Shown one piece after another: positions 34,295 to 37,502 of a DNA stretch of 37,502 nucleotides. Made by a program: the position numbers and the translations under genes. The DNA comes from Bacillota bacterium. GTDB taxonomy: Bacteria > Bacillota > Clostridia > Saccharofermentanales > DTU023. Location of the stretch: assembly GCA_023426575.1 (NCBI GenBank), contig JAFAAL010000036.1, positions 1 through 37,502 of the forward strand, written 5' to 3'. The notes under the pieces were generated by a model. The model made no database searches and was not told the DNA's origin. It saw nothing but the letters and a program-made list of their open reading frames with translations. The stretch's first letter is position 1. The number at the start of each line of letters is the position of its first letter.

Positions 34295-34328
34295 AAGAGC
34301 CTGATGGTCATGCCATCAGGCTCTTTTC
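34295..34328 (+). terminator. Rho-independent terminator of dps
   Basis: A 13-bp stem (AAGAGCCTGATGG / CCATCAGGCTCTT) with loop TCATG and a short U-run follows the dps stop by 28 bases. A smaller hairpin (ATGCTC/GAGCAT) precedes it. Confidence 0.88.
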
Positions 34329-34362
34329 ACCTTGAGGGAGGAACATCCCTAGGAAATCGGAA

Positions 34363-35586
34363 TTATTTCATGGAGAGGAGCTCTGCTGGAGCTTCAACAT
34401 AGATATTGAGGCCCTCATTGAGCTCGCGAATCTTGCTCTCGTCGTCAGTGGTAATCAGGGCAAAGACCAAGAGGAGGTGCTCCTCGTGCTGGGCCTCTTC
34501 GATGAAGATGGTCCCCATCGGGAGGTCGACCTTGATCTTTCTGACGAGGCGGCCCTCTTCCTTAGTGACCCACTCAGGTTCTGAAATCTGGGCCAGAATG
34601 CTCTGCAGCATATTGACTGCCTGGGCCGCCTGATCCGGATGCTCAATCATGAACTTGGTCATGATCTTCTGGAGCTCCACTTGGACGTCGGCCGCCTGAT
34701 CCTTGGCCTTGTCGATGGTCTCCTGGACCATCTCCTTTTGCTCGTCGCTCAGCTCGATGACGCCGTTGCCCGTGTAGAAGGCTTCCTCGGCGGCCTTGCT
34801 GTCGGCAAAGCTCAGATAGAAGATGTTGTAGAGGTTGACCTTGAGGCCTGAGATATAGCCGAAGATCTGCTCGAGGGGCACATCTTCTAAAATATCCGAA
34901 ATGTCGAGATCCCCAATGTTCTCGGGCTTCTTCTCGACGAGATTATCGAGGAGTCCAGACTCTTGGAGGAACTTCAGTCCCTGCCAGAGCTTCTGGGGAT
35001 CGTAGTTGGCGGCAAAGATTGCCTGTTCGACGGCGAGCGGCTTGACCTTCGTGATGTCGTAGACCTTGTACTTGTTCTTCAGGAGATATCTGGCAGCCTC
35101 ATTGCCGTCGAGGGCGGGGAGCTTTCTCAGCTCGACCATCTGCTGGGGCGTTTCATCCTTGGCCTCGTCCTTGTCCTCAGCCTCGTCCTTGTCCTCAGCC
35201 TCGTCCTTATCCTCGGCCTTATCCTCGGCCTCGTCCTTATCCTCAGCCTCGGCAGAGGTCTCGCTCTCTGTCAGCTGACTGTCTTCGCTCTTCTCGCTCT
35301 CTTCTTCAGCGGCGTCCTCGCTTCTGCTCTCCTCTTCGCTGGCGCTCTCCTCAGTGGCACTCTCTGCCTCCTCGGCACTCTCTTCTTCACTCATCTCTTC
35401 AGTCTCAGCTTCCGTCGCCTCGACCTCGGTCACGTCCTCAGTGGGCACGGCGGTCTCATCGACAGTCGTCTGTAACTGTGCCTCGTTCGGCAGTTCTTCG
35501 CGCTGGCCCGCCCGACAGCCGACCAGGGAGAAGAAGAGGCTCGCCGCTAGAAGCAGCGCTAAAATTTTCATCAGATCTTTCTTCAT
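34363..35586 (-). CDS. Lipoprotein with repetitive acidic linker, unknown function
   Basis: Exported lipoprotein of 407 residues with signal peptide and lipobox LVGC (C24). Residues about 35-145 are an acidic Glu/Ser/Asp/Lys linker, including tandem DKDEAE units. The C-terminal part (about 155-400) is a folded domain I do not recognise; it has VNLYNIFYLSFADSKAAEEAFY and VRKIKVDLPMGTIFIEEAQ. The ATG at 35586 is chosen because AAAGGA lies five bases upstream; a GTG at 35607 is in frame but has no ribosome site. It is the second gene of a pair with the lipoprotein at 35635, 48 bases apart. Confidence 0.85.
   Translation of the reverse strand: MKKDLMKILALLLAASLFFSLVGCRAGQREELPNEAQLQTTVDETAVPTEDVTEVEATEAETEEMSEEESAEEAESATEESASEEESRSEDAAEEESEKSEDSQLTESETSAEAEDKDEAEDKAEDKDEAEDKDEAEDKDEAKDETPQQMVELRKLPALDGNEAARYLLKNKYKVYDITKVKPLAVEQAIFAANYDPQKLWQGLKFLQESGLLDNLVEKKPENIGDLDISDILEDVPLEQIFGYISGLKVNLYNIFYLSFADSKAAEEAFYTGNGVIELSDEQKEMVQETIDKAKDQAADVQVELQKIMTKFMIEHPDQAAQAVNMLQSILAQISEPEWVTKEEGRLVRKIKVDLPMGTIFIEEAQHEEHLLLVFALITTDDESKIRELNEGLNIYVEAPAELLSMK
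35154..35250 (-). repeat. 18-bp tandem repeats in the acidic linker
   Basis: About five copies of an 18-base unit (plus strand TCCTTGTCCTCAGCCTCG and close variants) code for repeats of DKDEAE. Unit length is a multiple of three, so copy-number change keeps the frame. Confidence 0.85.
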
Positions 35587-35634
35587 ATTGATCCTTTCTC
35601 TGGGCACTCAGCCCGATCTAGACAGCCTGGCTGC

Positions 35635-36417
35635 CTAGTGCTTGTCGAATCCCATCAGCTCAAAATAAGGAGCAAATTGGACGTCGTCGTTCTTCTTGTA
35701 GAGGAGGACGAGGGCGACTCTCTCCCCATCTTGTCTCATCTCGGCTCTGGCCGTGGCCAGAAAACTGCTGAGACTGACCGTGTAGACCTTGTCGCCGGAC
35801 TTGTCGACGGGCTTGTCGAGCTTGGCCCCGAATGAGATCGCCTTGCCAATCATGTCGGATTCCAAGAGATTGGCGATGGCGAGGTCGGCCTCTTCAACGC
35901 TCTTGAAGATGGCATAGAGCACGGTCAGCTCTGCCTTGCCGACTTTCTTGTCGCCGTAGACGACAGACTGGGGCTCGGGGTCCTTGATTAAGTTATTGAC
36001 GTAAAAAGTAAAATCCTGAGCCTTGAGCTCCTTCTGCACCTCTGCCACGCTGGGATAGTCGGGGGCAGGAGCCGTCGGCTCTGTCTTCTGGACCTCAGTC
36101 TTGGCAGCCGTCTTGGCGACTGTCGTCGCAGCTGTCTCCGCCTTCTCCGTCTTCTCCGTCTTCTCTGTCTTCTCTGTCTTCTCGCTCTTCGCTTCAGAGG
36201 ATTCTTCAGGCTCTGTCTGAGCCAGCTCCTCAGCCTTCGTCGCGCTCTCCTCTTGAACCTGCAGCCCCTCGGCCTCGTCAGTCGAAGCCACTGCCGTCAG
36301 CTGCGGCTGGGTGCGGTCAGAGGGATTGTCCTTGATGCCCACTTGGCAGGCCACAAGCTGCGTGGCCAGCATCAGCCCCGTGAGCCAAAGCGCTAATATT
36401 TTCCATCTATGCTTCAA
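35635..36417 (-). CDS. Lipoprotein with Lys/Glu/Thr-rich linker, unknown function
   Basis: Exported lipoprotein of about 260 residues. The signal peptide ends in lipobox LVAC (C24 from the chosen start). A low-complexity linker with EKT repeats coded by 9-base units (about 36130-36185) leads to a folded domain (about residues 130-260) with DFTFYVNNLIKDPEPQSVV and LTVLYAIFKSVEEADLAIANLL, of no family I know. The start is uncertain: TTG at 36417 (six bases after GGTGGAG) gives a good signal peptide, while a GTG at 36447 is also in frame. First gene of the pair with 34363-35586; the shared layout suggests related roles. The 272-base gap upstream holds no gene. Confidence 0.8.
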   Translation of the reverse strand: MKHRWKILALWLTGLMLATQLVACQVGIKDNPSDRTQPQLTAVASTDEAEGLQVQEESATKAEELAQTEPEESSEAKSEKTEKTEKTEKTEKAETAATTVAKTAAKTEVQKTEPTAPAPDYPSVAEVQKELKAQDFTFYVNNLIKDPEPQSVVYGDKKVGKAELTVLYAIFKSVEEADLAIANLLESDMIGKAISFGAKLDKPVDKSGDKVYTVSLSSFLATARAEMRQDGERVALVLLYKKNDDVQFAPYFELMGFDKH

Positions 36418-36689
36418 TGATCTCTCCACCACCCTTCCTTGATTCACGATTTTGTCATCCAGCTGTCATATGCCACAGACGAATCACAATCTCGATACTT
36501 AGCTCTATTGTAGAGGATTCAGCGGATAAATCATAGTCAAATCTTGTGTAAAAGTTACATCTTTGTAAATGAATTGCCACAAGCCACCTCCCTTTCTCCC
36601 CTCTCCTGAGTGCCTATGTCACCGTCTTTTTTCGACTGCTCCGCTAAGATGAGCTCCATGGACATCAGTCAGAAAAGAGGAGGCAGCCT

Positions 36690-37328
36690 ATGAGTGCAGC
36701 AGAGATCTTAATCATCGACTTCGGGGGCAGCGAGCGCGAGATCTTATTGACAGAGATCGAGGCGCGAGGCCTGACGGCAGAGAGCCACGGGCCCAGCCTC
36801 ACGGCCTCTGAAATCGAGGCCGCAGGCTACAGGGCCATCATCTTCTGTGGCAAGCCGACCCTCGAGGGCATGAAGAAGACGGGCGGCGTGCGCCCTGGCA
36901 TCCCCTTCGACAAGAAGATTTTCCAGCTCGAGCTGCCGATCCTCGCGATCAATTTTGCCGCCCGCGTCATGATGCAGTTGAAGCGTGGCCAGGTTGCGAT
37001 CCCAGGGGATGACGAGGACGGCGCCTGGCACGCCGAGTCGGAGCCTCTCCTCGTTGAGCTGATCCGTGAAGATCGTCTGCTCAGAGGCTTCCCTCCGTCC
37101 TTTGAGCCCATGAGCTGCTCCCCCTACTTCATCAAGTCAATCCCCGAGACGATGACGCTACTGGCAAGAGCCCCGGGCATGCCCCATTTGATCTCGGGCG
37201 ATCTCAGCCTCCATCACTATGCGCTCGATATCCAGGTGCCAACGGCCCAGAAACTTCGTGCTCGCCTCCTCGACAATTTCCTCTTCGATATCGTGGGACT
37301 CAATATCCAGAAAGCGCAGGACTCGTGA
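36690..37328 (+). CDS. Catalytically degenerate GMP-synthase-type glutamine amidotransferase domain
   Basis: Protein of 212 residues that follows the fold of the GuaA N-terminal glutaminase domain: ILIIDFGGSEREIL at the start, IIFCGKPTLEG (GGP loop), PILAINFAARVMMQL and LLDNFLFDIVGL at the end. The active-site residues are gone: the nucleophile elbow GICYG is AINFAA with N88 where Cys should be, and the terminal FHPE is IQVP (Q182 in place of His). It therefore cannot hydrolyse glutamine. There is no ATP-pyrophosphatase domain attached. GAGGAGG precedes the ATG by six bases, and the frame is clean, so it is a maintained gene and not a pseudogene. Possible roles are a regulator or a partner of a true GuaA-like enzyme. 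Confidence 0.8.
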   Translation: MSAAEILIIDFGGSEREILLTEIEARGLTAESHGPSLTASEIEAAGYRAIIFCGKPTLEGMKKTGGVRPGIPFDKKIFQLELPILAINFAARVMMQLKRGQVAIPGDDEDGAWHAESEPLLVELIREDRLLRGFPPSFEPMSCSPYFIKSIPETMTLLARAPGMPHLISGDLSLHHYALDIQVPTAQKLRARLLDNFLFDIVGLNIQKAQDS

Positions 37329-37346
37329 ACTGAAAAAATTACAAAA

Positions 37347-37403
37347 TCACTACATCTAGCGCTTTTATCTAAATCGTAACAAAATAGCCCATAGATGTAG
37401 TGA
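37347..37403 (+). promoter_or_regulatory. Paired inverted sites resembling NrdR boxes
   Basis: TCACTACATCTA (37347-37358) and TAGATGTAGTGA (37392-37403) are exact 12-base inverted copies. Their cores CTACATCTAG and ATAGATGTAG fit 8 and 7 of the 10 core positions of the NrdR box (CWATATATWG), and they are 41 bases apart, about four helical turns, as paired NrdR boxes often are. They lie upstream of the possible start of a reductase gene at 37481. Confidence 0.4.
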
Positions 37404-37480
37404 CAGAATTTCCGGGATCGCTTAGACTGAAGCACAGCTTAGGGCTCGCCTCTCTGAGGCGGGCCGAGAAAGAGGAGCCC

Positions 37481-37502
37481 GTGCATATTATCAAACGCGG
37501 GG
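37481..37502 (+). CDS. Possible first codons of a ribonucleotide reductase (ATP-cone start), cut by the window end
   Basis: GTG followed by codons for HIIKRG, three bases after AGAGGAG, runs to the window end. The sequence resembles the start of ATP-cone domains (xxIIKRDG) found at the N terminus of NrdD and NrdA. Only seven codons are visible and the ribosome-site spacing is short, so this is weak; the NrdR-like boxes upstream are the main support. A 10-bp hairpin (37442-37464) lies just before it. Confidence 0.25.

Noticed and set aside
35618..35638. 10-bp inverted repeat with a one-base centre at the stop codon of the upstream lipoprotein
   Set aside because: No U-run follows and the 48-base gap to the next lipoprotein gene suggests cotranscription; too little to call a terminator.
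36480..36580. Possible promoter for the lipoprotein pair (TTGACT and TACAAT on the minus strand)
   Set aside because: The two elements are 22 bases apart, too far for a normal promoter, and no better pair was found.

Overview
The window looks like chromosomal DNA of a GC-rich, Gram-positive (Bacillota-type) bacterium, probably an anaerobe or microaerobe of the Clostridia/Tissierellia/Erysipelotrichia kind. The clues are GGAGG-type ribosome sites, a sortase-type cell-wall protein, several lipoproteins, a DUF1836 protein, PepC, a PerR regulator with Per-box operators, and SUF with SufU. No rRNA, tRNA, CRISPR array, transposase or phage gene was seen. I cannot name the species. Both strands are densely coded and every gap between genes is shorter than 300 bases.

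Layout. (1) 2-4636 (+): 3' part of a very large cell-wall subtilisin-like protease with a T/E-rich stalk and an IPATG sorting signal, closed by a strong terminator. (2) 4736-5982 (-): perR-peroxiredoxin operon with a Per-box over its -10. (3) 6044-11094 (-): complete SUF iron-sulfur operon in the order C-B-D-S-U. (4) 11244-15710 (-): Na+-translocating NADH:quinone oxidoreductase genes nqrB-C-D-E-F followed by a Cys/His-containing unknown protein. No nqrA is present here. (5) 15790-17076 (-): nitroreductase and lipoprotein-rhodanese. (6) 17157-18750 (+): pyridoxal/hydroxymethylpyrimidine kinase and a class-I glutamine amidotransferase (C26). (7) 18701-21914 (-): DUF1836 protein, acyl-CoA synthetase and Maf. 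(8) 22064-25530 (-): ABC exporter pair and a YitT membrane protein. (9) 25633-27072 (-): cytoplasmic alpha-amylase, possibly leaderless. (10) 27192-29066: pepC and a cyclophilin, convergent on a shared terminator. (11) 29233-33678: a two-domain DUF2927-like lipoprotein, aldose epimerase and an NhaC-type Na+/H+ antiporter. (12) 33694-34266 (+): Per-box and Dps. (13) 34363-36417 (-): two lipoproteins with repetitive acidic linkers. (14) 36690-37328 (+): a GMP-synthase-type amidotransferase domain that has lost its catalytic residues. (15) 37347-37502: paired NrdR-like boxes and what may be the first codons of a ribonucleotide reductase gene.

How the parts fit. Much of the window deals with iron, sulfur and redox. 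SUF builds clusters; Nqr uses a 2Fe-2S cluster in NqrF and Fe ligands in NqrD/E; Dps stores iron; PerR, peroxiredoxin and Dps form a small peroxide regulon tied together by Per-boxes. Nqr and the NhaC antiporter suggest a sodium circuit. The most unusual items are the nqrA-less Nqr locus with a short NqrF and an attached unknown gene, and the inactive GuaA-like protein.
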